Below, in pieces: positions 8,556 through 17,510 of a DNA stretch of 64,000 nt (the stretch's first letter is position 1; each line of letters begins with the position of its first letter). The notes beneath the pieces were generated by a model. The model did no database searches. It saw only the letters and a list, made by a program, of their open reading frames with translations, and had not been told where the DNA came from. The DNA lies in contig NZ_KB892857.1 in NCBI RefSeq assembly GCF_000373965.1, positions 171,576 through 235,575 of the forward strand. Direction: 5' to 3'. Position numbers and translations under genes: made by a program. The stretch comes from Uliginosibacterium gangwonense DSM 18521. Its GTDB lineage: Bacteria > Pseudomonadota > Gammaproteobacteria > Burkholderiales > Rhodocyclaceae.

Positions 8556-9929
8556 ATGGAAAAACGCTTTTATGCTTTATGCTTCGCAGCAATGCTGACA
8601 GCAACTTCCGCATGGGCAGACACCCCTCACGCTTCGATTGACGCACTGACCAAAATAATCAGTAGCACGCCTGAAAAAGTTCTCGTAGAAGTGGAATGTT
8701 CATCTGACAGCTCATTTGGTAATTTAACGATTGGTGGCTATGCCAAGTCTGAGGATGGGGTGGCTCATTCCTACGGTTATGTCCCAGTGCACGTGCCTCC
8801 TGGCAATCATGTGAAAGTTATTGTTTCTTTACAGCGCCCCCCTTATCACACAGCAAAACGAACAAATCTTGTCTATCTTTTCATGTACGCCAACGGGGGA
8901 AACACCATGCTGTCTCGTGTCTTCCCTCTAGCCTACGACTGGGCATCGACCAATTCAGATACAGCCGTAGCTACAGATCTACGTCCAGAAGCAGTGGATC
9001 CGACACGTCAACAAGAGATGTACGAGGCGATCAGTAATAATTTGCTGGAAAGAGAATTCAATATCCTTGATCAGCAAATCAACACCCTGATCTCATCAAG
9101 GGAGTTTGGAGAATCAGGAAATCAACTGGCGGGTGCTTTCTTTGACGCTATTGTAGATCTATCTTCCACCCAAAGACGGCAACTGAGCGAACTCATTCGA
9201 GATTGGCGTGCTAGCAACCCGAAGTCTGTTGGCGCAGTTATTGCACAAGCAATACTTTGGCAAAAGGAGGCATGGGTGCTTCGTGGTGGCGAGCACACGC
9301 CCTACGACGACCCAGATGCGGAAAGACTATTCAAAGACCGCCTGCGAAAAGCAAAAAAATTGCTGACAAGTTCAAAACCATTTGCCGGAAATACTGCCCT
9401 ATGGTACCAAGCAGCCATAGCCGTCGCAGATGCGAATGGTGAAAGCAATACAGAAATCAACAAGTTGTTCGCCGAAGGGGTAAAAAAATTCCCAGATTAC
9501 CTGGGTCTGTATATACAAATGGCTTACCACTGGTCGCCAACCTACGGTCGCTCAAACTGGGTCGAAGTAGAAAAACTTGCGAGCCTCGCTGTTGAAAATA
9601 CAAAAAAGCAAAACAAAACAGGAAGCTATGCCACTTTTTATAATTCTTTGGAATCTCATCAAACAACAGAATTTGATTTGTTCAGGCACAGTTATGCTAC
9701 TTGGCCAAAAATGAAATTGGCAGTTGAAGATCTGATCCAACAGTATCCTAAAGGCAAGCTACAGAAAAACTGGTTGGCAATATACGCTTGTCGCAGCAAT
9801 GACCAGCCTGTCTTTCTTCAGGCGTGGGGGGCGCTTACAGGCAATCTGCTCAAACGGGAATGGCCATCAAATTATTCTCCGGAAATGTGTAACACGAAAT
9901 TTGCGAGAAAACTCCAGACAGGAAGATGA
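8556..9929 (+). CDS. Secreted DUF4034-like protein (first of pair)
   Basis: This 457-residue exported protein is of unknown function. The start at 8556 gives a clear signal peptide (MEKRFYALCFAAMLTATSAWA), whereas the longer frame does not. The first ~120 residues after it look beta-rich. From about residue 165 a helical domain begins (LLEREFNILDQQINTLISSR) and continues through QAILWQKEAWVLRGGEHTPY and LFAEGVKKFPDYLGLYIQMA. This order resembles DUF4034 proteins: paired W/ARG motif, WY motif, TPR-like helices. Assignment is by remembered family pattern. Its stop overlaps the next start (ATGA). Base composition is far more AT-rich than in flanking genes. Confidence 0.6.
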   Translation: MEKRFYALCFAAMLTATSAWADTPHASIDALTKIISSTPEKVLVEVECSSDSSFGNLTIGGYAKSEDGVAHSYGYVPVHVPPGNHVKVIVSLQRPPYHTAKRTNLVYLFMYANGGNTMLSRVFPLAYDWASTNSDTAVATDLRPEAVDPTRQQEMYEAISNNLLEREFNILDQQINTLISSREFGESGNQLAGAFFDAIVDLSSTQRRQLSELIRDWRASNPKSVGAVIAQAILWQKEAWVLRGGEHTPYDDPDAERLFKDRLRKAKKLLTSSKPFAGNTALWYQAAIAVADANGESNTEINKLFAEGVKKFPDYLGLYIQMAYHWSPTYGRSNWVEVEKLASLAVENTKKQNKTGSYATFYNSLESHQTTEFDLFRHSYATWPKMKLAVEDLIQQYPKGKLQKNWLAIYACRSNDQPVFLQAWGALTGNLLKREWPSNYSPEMCNTKFARKLQTGR

Positions 9930-11023
9930 GAATGAACAGGTTCCGAAATTGTTTTTTAGCGTTAGTGACCATTTCTTCAATGACCACAATAAACATGGCG
10001 TTTGGAGACGACCATGTGTGCAAGTCTGGATTTCGCAATATAAACGACGGAGACAAAGGCACCTATTTTCTAGAGTCCTTTGTGGCAGAGGCATTCCTCA
10101 GCGGTGGAAAAGGTCCAACTAGGCGTCATAGCGGCTATGCGGTGGTAGAAGACCCAGACTACCAATGGTTGAATGACACTATTCATCAATTAATGCTGCC
10201 AGATTGCTACTTAAAAGATGGGCAAGCCTATCAGAATGTAATTCTTCGGGGCCTCGCTAAAGGCATTACGGATGAGAATAATTGGAATAGAGCAAGGGAG
10301 AAGGTCGAAGAGTTGCGGAGAAAACGGCCAAATGAGGCTTACCCGATAGTAGCTGAGACCGAGTATTGGTACAAATACGCTTGGGACGCCCGAGGAGGAG
10401 GCTACGCTTCATCAGTCAGCCCGGAGGGATGGAAACTTTTCGAGGAACGTTTGAGTGTTGCTGAGAAAATTCTACGTGAGAATAAGGAGCTGGGATCTTC
10501 CATGCCCGCGTGGTACGAACTGATGGTTCAGGTTCAAAGCGCTATGAATCACAAAACGGATGAACGAAACAAAAATTTCCTTGAAGGCGCAGAGCGTTAC
10601 AAAACCTACCTTCCGCTGTACATCTCAATGCGAAACTATGCCGAGCCCAGGTGGGGTGGATCATGGGCGGGCGTCGATCAACTCATTAAATTCGCTGCGA
10701 ATAATACCAAGAAGACAGAAGGAGATACATTCTATGCGTACCTCTATTACGGTGTGCATCTCAACATGCGCGATGAAGGCAATTTTTTCAAAGAAACCAA
10801 AGTCAATTGGCCACGGCTGAAGAGTGCTTACGAGGAACTGCTCCAGCGAAGACCAGAGAGCCTTTGGCATCTAAATAATTTTGCAGCACTTGCTTGTGAG
10901 GCTGGTGACAAAAAGACCTTTCTCCATTTGCGCAAGAAGATTGGGAACACCCCTTTTGACGAATCGTGGGGAACAAGACCCTCTTTGGATTTTTGCGATG
11001 CGAAATATGGTTACAACAACTAG
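9926..11023 (+). CDS. Secreted DUF4034-like protein (second of pair)
   Basis: The ATG at 9926 overlaps the previous stop, giving a 365-residue protein; an in-frame ATG at 9932 is an alternative. The N-terminus is a signal peptide ending near INMAFG. The body shows the DUF4034-like pattern more clearly than its partner: YKYAWDARGGGYASSVSPEG, then WKLFEERLSVAEKIL, PAWYELMVQVQ, and YAEPRWGGSWAGVDQLIKFA. It appears to be a paralogue of the upstream gene without the beta-rich N-terminal part. No catalytic motif is recognisable. Export and co-translation suggest a shared periplasmic or extracellular role. AT-rich composition suggests recent acquisition. Confidence 0.65.
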   Translation: MRMNRFRNCFLALVTISSMTTINMAFGDDHVCKSGFRNINDGDKGTYFLESFVAEAFLSGGKGPTRRHSGYAVVEDPDYQWLNDTIHQLMLPDCYLKDGQAYQNVILRGLAKGITDENNWNRAREKVEELRRKRPNEAYPIVAETEYWYKYAWDARGGGYASSVSPEGWKLFEERLSVAEKILRENKELGSSMPAWYELMVQVQSAMNHKTDERNKNFLEGAERYKTYLPLYISMRNYAEPRWGGSWAGVDQLIKFAANNTKKTEGDTFYAYLYYGVHLNMRDEGNFFKETKVNWPRLKSAYEELLQRRPESLWHLNNFAALACEAGDKKTFLHLRKKIGNTPFDESWGTRPSLDFCDAKYGYNN

Positions 11024-11100
11024 TTTGGAATCATCATAGAAAAAAATATTTAGCATAAACCGAGAGTATTGCGGAGTTTTCTGCAAACTCCCCTGCACAT

Positions 11101-11130
11101 AAAAAATAGCGCCGAAAGGCGCTATTTTTT
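11101..11130. terminator. Bidirectional terminator between DUF4034 pair and ABC-F gene
   Basis: A perfect 13-bp stem (11101-11113 with 11118-11130) has a GAAA loop, an A-run on the left and a T-run on the right, so it works in both directions between convergent genes. Confidence 0.9.
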
Positions 11131-11154
11131 ATGCAATCCAAAACAACTAAATCA

Positions 11155-12774
11155 TCACTCCAGCCCTTGGCTGGCGAGGTATTCATCGTAGGTGCCACGA
11201 TAGTCGATGATCTGCCCGTCGCCCTTGATTTCCACGATGCGTGTGGCCAGAGAACTGACGAACTCGCGGTCGTGAGAGACGAAGAACAGGGTGCCGGTAA
11301 AAGCGGCCAGCCCGGCGTTAAGCGATTCGATGGACTCCATGTCCAGGTGGTTGGTCGGCTCATCGAGCAGCAGCACATTCTTGCGCTGGAGCATGAGCTT
11401 GCCGAAGAGCATACGCCCTTGTTCACCGCCGGAGATCACGCGCACGGATTTCTTGACATCGTCACCCTGGAAGAGCAGACGGCCCAATGTGCCACGGATC
11501 AGGGTAATGGCGTCGTCACCTTCGTAACCGCCTTCACGCACGTAACCAGAGATCCAATCGGTCAGATTGTCATCGGAATCGAAGTCGTTCGCGTGGTCCT
11601 GCGCGAAGTAGCCGGGGCGGGCTTTCTCGGCCCACTTGATCGTGCCCGCGCTCGGCGTCAGCTCACCGATCAGCAACTTGAGGAGGGTGGTCTTACCCAC
11701 GCCGTTTTCACCGATGATAGCGACACGATCACCCGCATCGAAGGCCACGCTGAAGCGATTGATGATCTTGCGGCTGTCATCATAGCCAAACGTGAGGTTT
11801 TCGACCTCGACGGCCTGACGATGGAGCTTTTCCTTTTCGTCATAATCAAAGCGCATCCACGGGTACTGGCGGCTGGAGGGCTTGAAGTCTTCGATCTTGA
11901 TCTTTTCGATCTGCTTGGCGCGGCTGGTGGCTTGGCGGGCCTTGGATTTGTTGGCCGAGAAGCGGCGCACGAATTCCTGCAACTCCGCAACCCGTTCCTT
12001 GGCCTTGGCATTGGCGGCCTGCTGGCGCTCGCGGGCCTGGGTAGAGGCTTCCAGATAGTCGTCCCAGTTACCGGGGTAGCTCTGGATGCGGCCATAGTCC
12101 AAATCCGCCATGTGGGTACACACTTGGTTGAGGAAGTGGCGGTCGTGGCTGATGATGATCATGGTGCTGTTGCGGTTGTTCAGCACGTTTTCCAGCCAGC
12201 GGATAGTGTTGATGTCGAGGTTGTTGGTCGGTTCGTCCAGCAACAGGATGTCCGGGTTGGCGAACAGCGCCTGACACAACAGCACACGCAGCTTCCAGCC
12301 GGGGGCGACTTCGCGCATCGGGCCGTTATGCTGTTCGGTGGGAATCCCCACGCCCAACAGCAGTTCGCCCGCACGGGCTTCGGCGGTGTAACCGTCGTAC
12401 TCGGCGAAGTGGTGTTCCAGCTCGGCCGCGTGCATGTAGTCGTCTTCGGTCGCCTCGGGGTTGGCGTAGATGGCGTCCTTCTCTTGCATGCAGGCCCACA
12501 TCTGCTCATGGCCCATCATCACAACATCAAGTACGCGAATGTCTTCGAAGGCAAACTGATCCTGGCGCAGAAAGGCCATGCGCTCGCCGCTATCGAGGGC
12601 GATATTGCCTGCCGAGGGTTCCAGGACGCCGGCCAGGATTTTCATGAAGGTCGATTTGCCTGCACCGTTGGCGCCGATCAAGCCATAGCGATTGCCATCG
12701 CCAAACTTGATGCTGACGTTTTCAAACAGGGGCTTGGCCCCGAACTGCATGGTGATGTTGTTGGCGATAAGCAC
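11155..12774 (-). CDS. ybiT: ABC-F family ATPase (YbiT type)
   Basis: This soluble 539-residue ATPase has two ABC modules and no membrane domain. The GTG at 12774 was chosen because an agga site precedes it and the protein then starts [20 protein letters not shown], as in YbiT. Module 1 has Walker A GANGAGKS and Walker [14 protein letters not shown] charged linker full of R/K/Q (residues ~235-290) is the ABC-F P-site tRNA-interaction motif. Module 2 has Walker [10 protein letters not shown] and [15 protein letters not shown] proteins bind the ribosomal E site and adjust peptidyl-tRNA. EttA or Uup is less likely given the linker and N-terminus. Confidence 0.9.
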   Translation of the reverse strand: MLIANNITMQFGAKPLFENVSIKFGDGNRYGLIGANGAGKSTFMKILAGVLEPSAGNIALDSGERMAFLRQDQFAFEDIRVLDVVMMGHEQMWACMQEKDAIYANPEATEDDYMHAAELEHHFAEYDGYTAEARAGELLLGVGIPTEQHNGPMREVAPGWKLRVLLCQALFANPDILLLDEPTNNLDINTIRWLENVLNNRNSTMIIISHDRHFLNQVCTHMADLDYGRIQSYPGNWDDYLEASTQARERQQAANAKAKERVAELQEFVRRFSANKSKARQATSRAKQIEKIKIEDFKPSSRQYPWMRFDYDEKEKLHRQAVEVENLTFGYDDSRKIINRFSVAFDAGDRVAIIGENGVGKTTLLKLLIGELTPSAGTIKWAEKARPGYFAQDHANDFDSDDNLTDWISGYVREGGYEGDDAITLIRGTLGRLLFQGDDVKKSVRVISGGEQGRMLFGKLMLQRKNVLLLDEPTNHLDMESIESLNAGLAAFTGTLFFVSHDREFVSSLATRIVEIKGDGQIIDYRGTYDEYLASQGLE

Positions 12775-12846
12775 TGCGCGAATTCCTACCTGATAAGCGA
12801 CGCGCCCAAAACGAGCCACGCCCTGAAAGGGCGCGATTGTACTCTT

Positions 12847-12862
12847 TCAAGATTTATCTTGA
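12847..12862. promoter_or_regulatory. 16-bp palindrome upstream of the ABC-F gene
   Basis: Tcaaga at 12847-12852 and tcttga at 12857-12862 are separated by ttta. The palindrome lies about 75 bp upstream of the ybiT start, in the only AT-rich patch between ybiT and ubiX. It could be an operator or part of a promoter; no further evidence is available. Confidence 0.3.
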
Positions 12863-12900
12863 TAGCTCAATGGCTTGCAAGGAGGTGCCAAGCCGGTTTT

Positions 12901-13503
12901 TCAGGCTCCCCAGCGGGTCATCAGGGTCTGCGGAATGCCGATCTGGTCCAGAATCCGGGCCACCACGAAGTCGACCATGTCCTGCACCGTCTCGGGGTGA
13001 TGGTAGAAGCCGGGGTTGGGCGGCAGGATCACCACCCCCATGCGCGACAGGCGCAGCATGTTCTCCAGGTGCAGCGTGGAGAACGGCGTCTCACGCGGCA
13101 CCAGCACCAGCTTGCGCCCTTCCTTGATGCAGACGTCGGCAGCACGCTTGATAAGGTCGTCCGACAGGCCCGCCGCAATGGCCGCCAGGGTGCCCATGGT
13201 GCAGGGGCAGATCACCATGGCGTCGGGGGGATTGGAGCCGGAAGCCAGCGGCGCAAACCATTCCTCGCGCCCATAGACCTGCAAACGTGATGCATCTGTC
13301 TCAAAGCGCCGACAGAGCCAATCCTGCGCATCACGCGGGCGTGCGGGCAGCGCCAGCTCAAGTTCCTGCTTCATCACCACCTGGGCGGCTTGGGAGTAGA
13401 GGAGCTGGACCACACATCCCGCCGCCAGCACGGTTTCGATCAAGCGCAGGCCATAGGGCATGCCCGAGGCGCCGGTCAGGGCAATTGCGACGGTTTTGTT
13501 CAT
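12901..13503 (-). CDS. ubiX: UbiX-type flavin prenyltransferase
   Basis: This 200-residue flavoprotein joins a dimethylallyl group to FMN, making prenyl-FMN, the cofactor of UbiD decarboxylases in ubiquinone biosynthesis. The start ATG at 13503 overlaps the preceding stop (ATGA) and begins MNKTVAIALTGASGMPYGLR, the UbiX N-terminal FMN-phosphate loop. Later motifs are MVICPCTMGTLAAIAAGLSD, LVLVPRETPFSTLHLENML and ILPPNPGFYHHPETVQDMVD, all typical of the family. It is last in a run of overlapping genes that starts with rapZ. Confidence 0.95.
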   Translation of the reverse strand: MNKTVAIALTGASGMPYGLRLIETVLAAGCVVQLLYSQAAQVVMKQELELALPARPRDAQDWLCRRFETDASRLQVYGREEWFAPLASGSNPPDAMVICPCTMGTLAAIAAGLSDDLIKRAADVCIKEGRKLVLVPRETPFSTLHLENMLRLSRMGVVILPPNPGFYHHPETVQDMVDFVVARILDQIGIPQTLMTRWGA

Positions 13504-14027
13504 GTTTTTTCTTCCTCCGGCCGAGCGGCCAGCAGGCCAGCCGTAATCAGGCCGTTGACAGTACCAAAGATAGTGGCCGTGGCAGAGAACACCGGCCAGA
13601 GTGCCCATAAGCCTTCGTGCGGCACCAGCCAGAGCCGGGCGAGCAGCATCTGCCCACCGATATGCCCAAAGGCGGCCAGCAGACTCAGGCTCACCGGCCC
13701 GAACCATCGCCTCGGCAAACGCACCGCAGCCCCCAGCACGAGCAGGCTGACCAGGCTGCCCGAGAGGCTCAGGAAGAAGCCCGGTGCGAACAACTGCCCC
13801 AGCAACAGGCTGGTGGCAAACACGCGTAGCAAGGCCACCCAGGCGGCATCACTCCAGCCATGGCGCAGTAACACCAGGAGCACTACGATATTCGCCAGCC
13901 CAGGCTTGACCCCCGGCAGTGGCGTAGGAATGGCGGCTTCGGCCACTGAGAGCACAATGGCAGCGGCAGCGTAGCGGGCCACGCGGTGGTCGGAAGCATC
14001 TGCCGTCAAAATTTTGGGGGCATTCAT
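13500..14027 (-). CDS. Gx transporter family / heptaprenyl diphosphate synthase component I-like membrane protein
   Basis: This 175-residue integral membrane protein has five or six hydrophobic helices. Characteristic residues are PTPLPGVKPGLANIVVLLVL near residue 35-55 and GSLVSLLVLGAAV in the middle. This is the pattern of the Hpre_diP_synt_I (Gx transporter) family, related to ECF-type small-molecule uptake components. The start overlaps the stop of the NusG-II gene by one base (TGATG), and its own stop overlaps the ubiX start. The family is often found beside a NusG-domain-II protein, as here. The transported substrate is unknown; flavin or isoprenoid precursors are possible but unproven. 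Confidence 0.8.
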   Translation of the reverse strand: MNAPKILTADASDHRVARYAAAAIVLSVAEAAIPTPLPGVKPGLANIVVLLVLLRHGWSDAAWVALLRVFATSLLLGQLFAPGFFLSLSGSLVSLLVLGAAVRLPRRWFGPVSLSLLAAFGHIGGQMLLARLWLVPHEGLWALWPVFSATATIFGTVNGLITAGLLAARPEEEKT

Positions 14028-14425
14028 CAGTAGGTCAGGGAATCATAAGTGCTGCTGCGGCCTTCCAGTTGCAGCGTGACCTCGTTGGGGGCACAGATGG
14101 CGGCCGCTCCACTGCGCGTCAGCCAACCTTGCTTGACGCAGTATTGACGCGGGCCGGGGTCGGAGGCCACGCGGGCACGCCCGGGCTGCACTTCGATCCA
14201 GGTCACACCGATGGGGCCGGAGACTTCGAGTCGCTTGGCCCGATCCAGCGGCAGGCGGGCGACGATCTTGCCCCCCGCACGCACCACAGCAAGCTCGGGC
14301 CGATCCCCCGTCCACAGGCTGTGCCCGGCATACAGGGTGGCCAGTACCGCGAGAAGCAGCATCAGCGCATCCCCTGGCCGCATCAGTTGCAGCCAGCCAC
14401 GCAGCGCTTGCAGACGCGGACTCAC
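14027..14425 (-). CDS. NusG domain II-containing membrane-anchored protein
   Basis: This 132-residue protein has one N-terminal transmembrane helix (GDALMLLLAVLATLYAGHSLW) and an extracytoplasmic beta-rich domain. The domain contains VSGPIGVTWIEVQPGRARVA, PRQYCVKQGWLTRSGAAAIC and PNEVTLQLEG, with a conserved Cys pair. This is the free-standing NusG domain II (insert domain) family, not the transcription factor NusG. It starts with GTG overlapping the rapZ stop (GTGA). Its molecular role is unknown. Such proteins usually accompany Gx transporters and flavin-related periplasmic proteins, which is consistent with the neighbours here. Confidence 0.82.
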   Translation of the reverse strand: MSPRLQALRGWLQLMRPGDALMLLLAVLATLYAGHSLWTGDRPELAVVRAGGKIVARLPLDRAKRLEVSGPIGVTWIEVQPGRARVASDPGPRQYCVKQGWLTRSGAAAICAPNEVTLQLEGRSSTYDSLTY

Positions 14426-15285
14426 CTTGGCTCGGCCTTCTGCCCTGAAGCCAGTACCCGATGTCGCACCATCACCTTGTGGGTGTCGGCAAACAGCCGA
14501 CTCAGCGACTCGGCCATGTACACCGAGCGGTGCTGACCGCCGGTACAGCCAATCGCCACGGTCAGGTAGTTACGCCCATCGGCCACAAAAGAAGGCAGCC
14601 AGTTGGCCACAAAGCGACGGATATCCTCAGTCATGCGCCTGACATCATCAGAGGCTTCCAGGAAATCGATCACAGGCTGATCAAGCCCGGTAAGGCTGCG
14701 CATGGTCGGGATGTAGAAGGGGTTGGGCAGGCAGCGCACATCGAAGACCATGTCGGCATCCACCGGAATGCCATGCTTGAAGCCGAAAGACTGGAATAAC
14801 AAGGTGAGGCCCGGCGCCAGATCGCTCTTTGCCAATTCGCGCATCCAGGAGCGCAACACATTCGGGTGCAACTGGCTGGTGTCGATGCGTTGCCCCAGCT
14901 CGGCCAGGGGGGAGAGCATCTCGCGCTCACGGTTGATGGCCTCCTGCACAGTCATCTGCGCATCGGCCAGCGGATGGCGGCGGCGGGTTTCCGAGTAACG
15001 GGCGATCAGGGTTGCGTCCCGCGCATCCAGGAACACAAAGCGCAGGTCTTCGACCAGTTCGCGCAGATGCTCCATCACTTCCGGCAGAGCCTTGATGCTG
15101 CTACCTGCGCGCACATCCACCGCAACCGCCACACGCTTGCTGCCTTCAGCGCGCAACTGCACGACCAGTTGCGGCAACAGGGTCACCGGCAGGTTATCGA
15201 CACAATAGAATCCGGCATCTTCGAGCACATTCAAGGCAATGCTCTTGCCTGAGCCCGACAATCCACTAATCAAGATGAGTTGCAT
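14422..15285 (-). CDS. rapZ: RNase adapter protein RapZ
   Basis: This 287-residue nucleotide-binding protein begins MQLILISGLSGSGKSIALNV, with Walker A at residues 8-15. The DAGFYCVDNLPVTLLPQLV, FLDARDATLIARYSETRRRH and DVRCLPNPFYIPTMRSLTGL blocks follow. The C-terminal effector domain ends with VAIGCTGGQHRSVYMAESLS. In enterobacteria RapZ binds the sRNA GlmZ and guides RNase E to it, controlling glucosamine-6-phosphate synthase. The role in betaproteobacteria is less defined. It heads an operon whose later genes (NusG-II, Gx, ubiX) have no obvious connection to amino-sugar control. Confidence 0.95.
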   Translation of the reverse strand: MQLILISGLSGSGKSIALNVLEDAGFYCVDNLPVTLLPQLVVQLRAEGSKRVAVAVDVRAGSSIKALPEVMEHLRELVEDLRFVFLDARDATLIARYSETRRRHPLADAQMTVQEAINREREMLSPLAELGQRIDTSQLHPNVLRSWMRELAKSDLAPGLTLLFQSFGFKHGIPVDADMVFDVRCLPNPFYIPTMRSLTGLDQPVIDFLEASDDVRRMTEDIRRFVANWLPSFVADGRNYLTVAIGCTGGQHRSVYMAESLSRLFADTHKVMVRHRVLASGQKAEPR

Positions 15286-15352
15286 CGTTCGCTTCCACTA
15301 CGCCGATGGCGAGAACCTCCTAGCATAGCGAATTCGTGCGAAGTTTCGTCAA

Positions 15353-15550
15353 TTAACGAAACCTGGGAAACGCAATTTCGTAAGCCTGCTTGCGCTGGGT
15401 GCAACGCTCCAGGATGCGTTCACGCTCTTCGGCGTCCGCATAGCCCCAGCCGGTAATCTCGGACAGGGTGCGGAAGCACCCCAGGCAGGTGTCGGTATCA
15501 TCCAGGCAACACATCCGCACACACGGGGAAGCAGGCAGGATGTCACTCAT
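15353..15550 (-). CDS. DUF1289 family small protein
   Basis: This 65-residue protein matches the DUF1289 pattern: CVRMCCLDDTDTCLGCFRTL followed by a SEITGW motif, giving four spaced cysteines that could hold a metal or Fe-S group. The family is widespread in proteobacteria with no established function. The start at 15550 lies 27 nt after the stop of an SDR gene on the same strand, so the two are likely co-transcribed. Many homologues sit beside oxidoreductase genes, as here. Confidence 0.85.
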   Translation of the reverse strand: MSDILPASPCVRMCCLDDTDTCLGCFRTLSEITGWGYADAEERERILERCTQRKQAYEIAFPRFR

Positions 15551-15577
15551 GATTCATCTCTTCCAGTCCACACGGAC

Positions 15578-16255
15578 TCACCACGGCACAGAGCGCCCGG
15601 TATAGTCAAAGAAGCAGCCATTGCTACCTGCCGACAGCCCCCCGATCACTTCGCGCAGATCCTCCACCGCCTCGGTCACCCCCAGATGCGCATTCGGCCC
15701 GCCCATGTCGGTGCGCACCCAGCCTGGGTGCAGCGCGACCACGATGGCGCCCTTGGGGCCGAATTCGCATGCGGCCGTCTTGACGACCATGTTGAGCGCC
15801 GCCTTTGAGCACCGGTAGGTGAGCATGTTGGCCGCATCCGCCAACTCCACCGACCCCACGCGGGAAGAGAGCACGGCAATGACGCCCTGCTCCACCGCCA
15901 CGGCAGAGCCAAAAGCCTGGACCAGACTCATCGGCCCCAACACATTGGTGTGCATGACCTGATCGAAGGCCTGCACCTCGGGGGCCACAAAGCCCAAGGC
16001 ATCCGGCCCCGAAACACCGGCATTGATGATCAGCAGGTCCAAGGGCTTATCGTTCAGATGCCAGAGCAGCGCATCGATTGAATCAGAGTCCGTTACATCC
16101 AGCGCCTGCAAATCCACACTGGGAGGCAGCCAACTGCGGGCCTGCTCTGGATTGCGGCAACCGGCAATCACATTCCAGCCATCGGCTGCATATTGCACCG
16201 CAAACTCCAGGCCGATGCCCCGACTGGCCCCTGCCACCAGTACCGTCTTACCCAT
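15578..16255 (-). CDS. Short-chain dehydrogenase/reductase family protein
   Basis: This 225-residue classical SDR has the N-terminal Rossmann motif VLVAGASRGIGLEFA (TGxxxGIG variant), the NNAG-equivalent INAGVSG near residue 80, Ser in IAVLSSRVGSV and the catalytic YRCSK pair about 20 residues later. HPGWVRTDMGG closes the cofactor pocket. It resembles cytoplasmic C-factor-like or sniffer-type carbonyl reductases. Substrate cannot be inferred. It precedes the DUF1289 gene on the same strand and is divergent from the MBL-fold/phaC pair. Confidence 0.88.
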   Translation of the reverse strand: MGKTVLVAGASRGIGLEFAVQYAADGWNVIAGCRNPEQARSWLPPSVDLQALDVTDSDSIDALLWHLNDKPLDLLIINAGVSGPDALGFVAPEVQAFDQVMHTNVLGPMSLVQAFGSAVAVEQGVIAVLSSRVGSVELADAANMLTYRCSKAALNMVVKTAACEFGPKGAIVVALHPGWVRTDMGGPNAHLGVTEAVEDLREVIGGLSAGSNGCFFDYTGRSVPW

Positions 16256-16443
16256 TTCACATTCTCCATCATCGAGTCCAGCAGAAACACGTCAAGACCT
16301 GTGTGGCGTATCACGGTATGCGCCTATCTATGCATTATGTGCTGTGCCCATCTGAAAATACAGCCTGCGACAGCCCCCTACTTGCAGCACACCCCTGCTC
16401 CATGCATCATCACTGCACAATACCACGACAACAAACCTACCCC

Positions 16444-17496
16444 ATGCAGACCACCACACTGAGCCATCCCCACCCTTGCCCACCCGCGCCGGGCTGCACG
16501 CTGGAAGTCGCCCCCGGCGTCCACTGGCTGCGGCTGGCCCTGCCGTGGAGCCTGGATCACATCAACCTGTGGCTGCTGGAGGACGGGGCTGGCTTATGCC
16601 TCGTGGACACCGGCCTAGGCGATGAGCCTACACGCACTCAGCTCGATCAGGTGTTTGCCGCGCGAACCTGCCCGCTTGGGCGGATCATCGCCACGCACTA
16701 CCACCCGGATCACCTGGGGAATGCCGAGTGGCTGGCGCAGCGTAGCGGTGCCGAGGTCTGGATGGCCACTGGGGAATACCTGCTCGCCCAGGCCCTGTTC
16801 CACCAGACACCGGGGCACGACGTGGCGGCCATGCTCGCGCACTTCCGCCTCCACGGGCTGGATGAGGTCCGCCTTGAGCGCCTCGCGGCACGGGGCAACG
16901 TCTTCCGGCGTGGCGTTCCCACCCTGCCCGCGCACTACAACCGGCTGGCGGATGGCGATGTCATCACCATCGGCGGACGCCGTTGGCGCTGCATCGTGGG
17001 CTACGGCCATTCACCCGAGCACATCGCCCTGTACTGCGATGAAGCACGGCTGCTGATCTCCGGCGATATGTTGCTGCCGCGCATCACCACCAATGTGGCC
17101 GTGCCCGCCAGCAGCCCCAACGAGGATGCAGTAGGGCGCTTCCTGGCCTCCATCGACCGCTTTGCAGACCTGCCCGCCGATACCCTGGTGCTGCCCGCCC
17201 ACGGCCTGCCCTTTGTAGGGGTGCATGCCCGGATAGGGCAACTGCACGCACACCACCAGGAACGCGATGCGACAATGCAGACGGCGCTTGAGCAAGCATG
17301 TTGCGCTGCCGATCTGCTCAGTACCCTGTTCCGGCGCGAACTGGACCCACATCAGGTCATGTTTGCGATGAGCGAGACCATCGCCCACCTGAACCACCTC
17401 TGGCAAAACGGTGGCGCACGAAGATTTGACGATCATGGCAGGCTGCGTTTCCAGGCCTGCCAGAATGCGCTGCCACCCCCCACCCCACTTGCTTAG
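16444..17496 (+). CDS. Metallo-beta-lactamase-fold hydrolase
   Basis: The ATG at 16444 gives 350 residues; the frame is open further upstream but lacks family similarity there. Metal ligands of the MBL fold are visible: THYHPDHLGN (HxHxDH), the third His in VGYGHSPEHIAL, Asp in LISGDMLLP and the last His in VLPAHGLPF. Family members hydrolyse thioesters, lactones or other esters using two metal ions. It resembles MBL hydrolases found in acyl-CoA metabolism contexts. The phaC start is 14 nt downstream, so the two probably share a transcript. A link to PHA or acyl-CoA turnover is inference from position. Confidence 0.85.
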   Translation: MQTTTLSHPHPCPPAPGCTLEVAPGVHWLRLALPWSLDHINLWLLEDGAGLCLVDTGLGDEPTRTQLDQVFAARTCPLGRIIATHYHPDHLGNAEWLAQRSGAEVWMATGEYLLAQALFHQTPGHDVAAMLAHFRLHGLDEVRLERLAARGNVFRRGVPTLPAHYNRLADGDVITIGGRRWRCIVGYGHSPEHIALYCDEARLLISGDMLLPRITTNVAVPASSPNEDAVGRFLASIDRFADLPADTLVLPAHGLPFVGVHARIGQLHAHHQERDATMQTALEQACCAADLLSTLFRRELDPHQVMFAMSETIAHLNHLWQNGGARRFDDHGRLRFQACQNALPPPTPLA

Positions 17497-17510
17497 CAGG
17501 AGTTTGCGCC

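Noticed and set aside
8182-8557. Two short minus-strand frames in the AT-rich spacer
   Set aside because: No ribosome binding site, no family match, and they overlap the promoter and start region of the real operon.
11131-13290. 719-residue plus-strand frame opposite ybiT and ubiX
   Set aside because: Antisense to two genes with clear motifs; composition artefact.
13504-13707. 68-residue N-terminal extension of ubiX
   Set aside because: The extension is the Gx gene read in another frame; UbiX itself begins at 13503 with the conserved MNKTVAIALTG.
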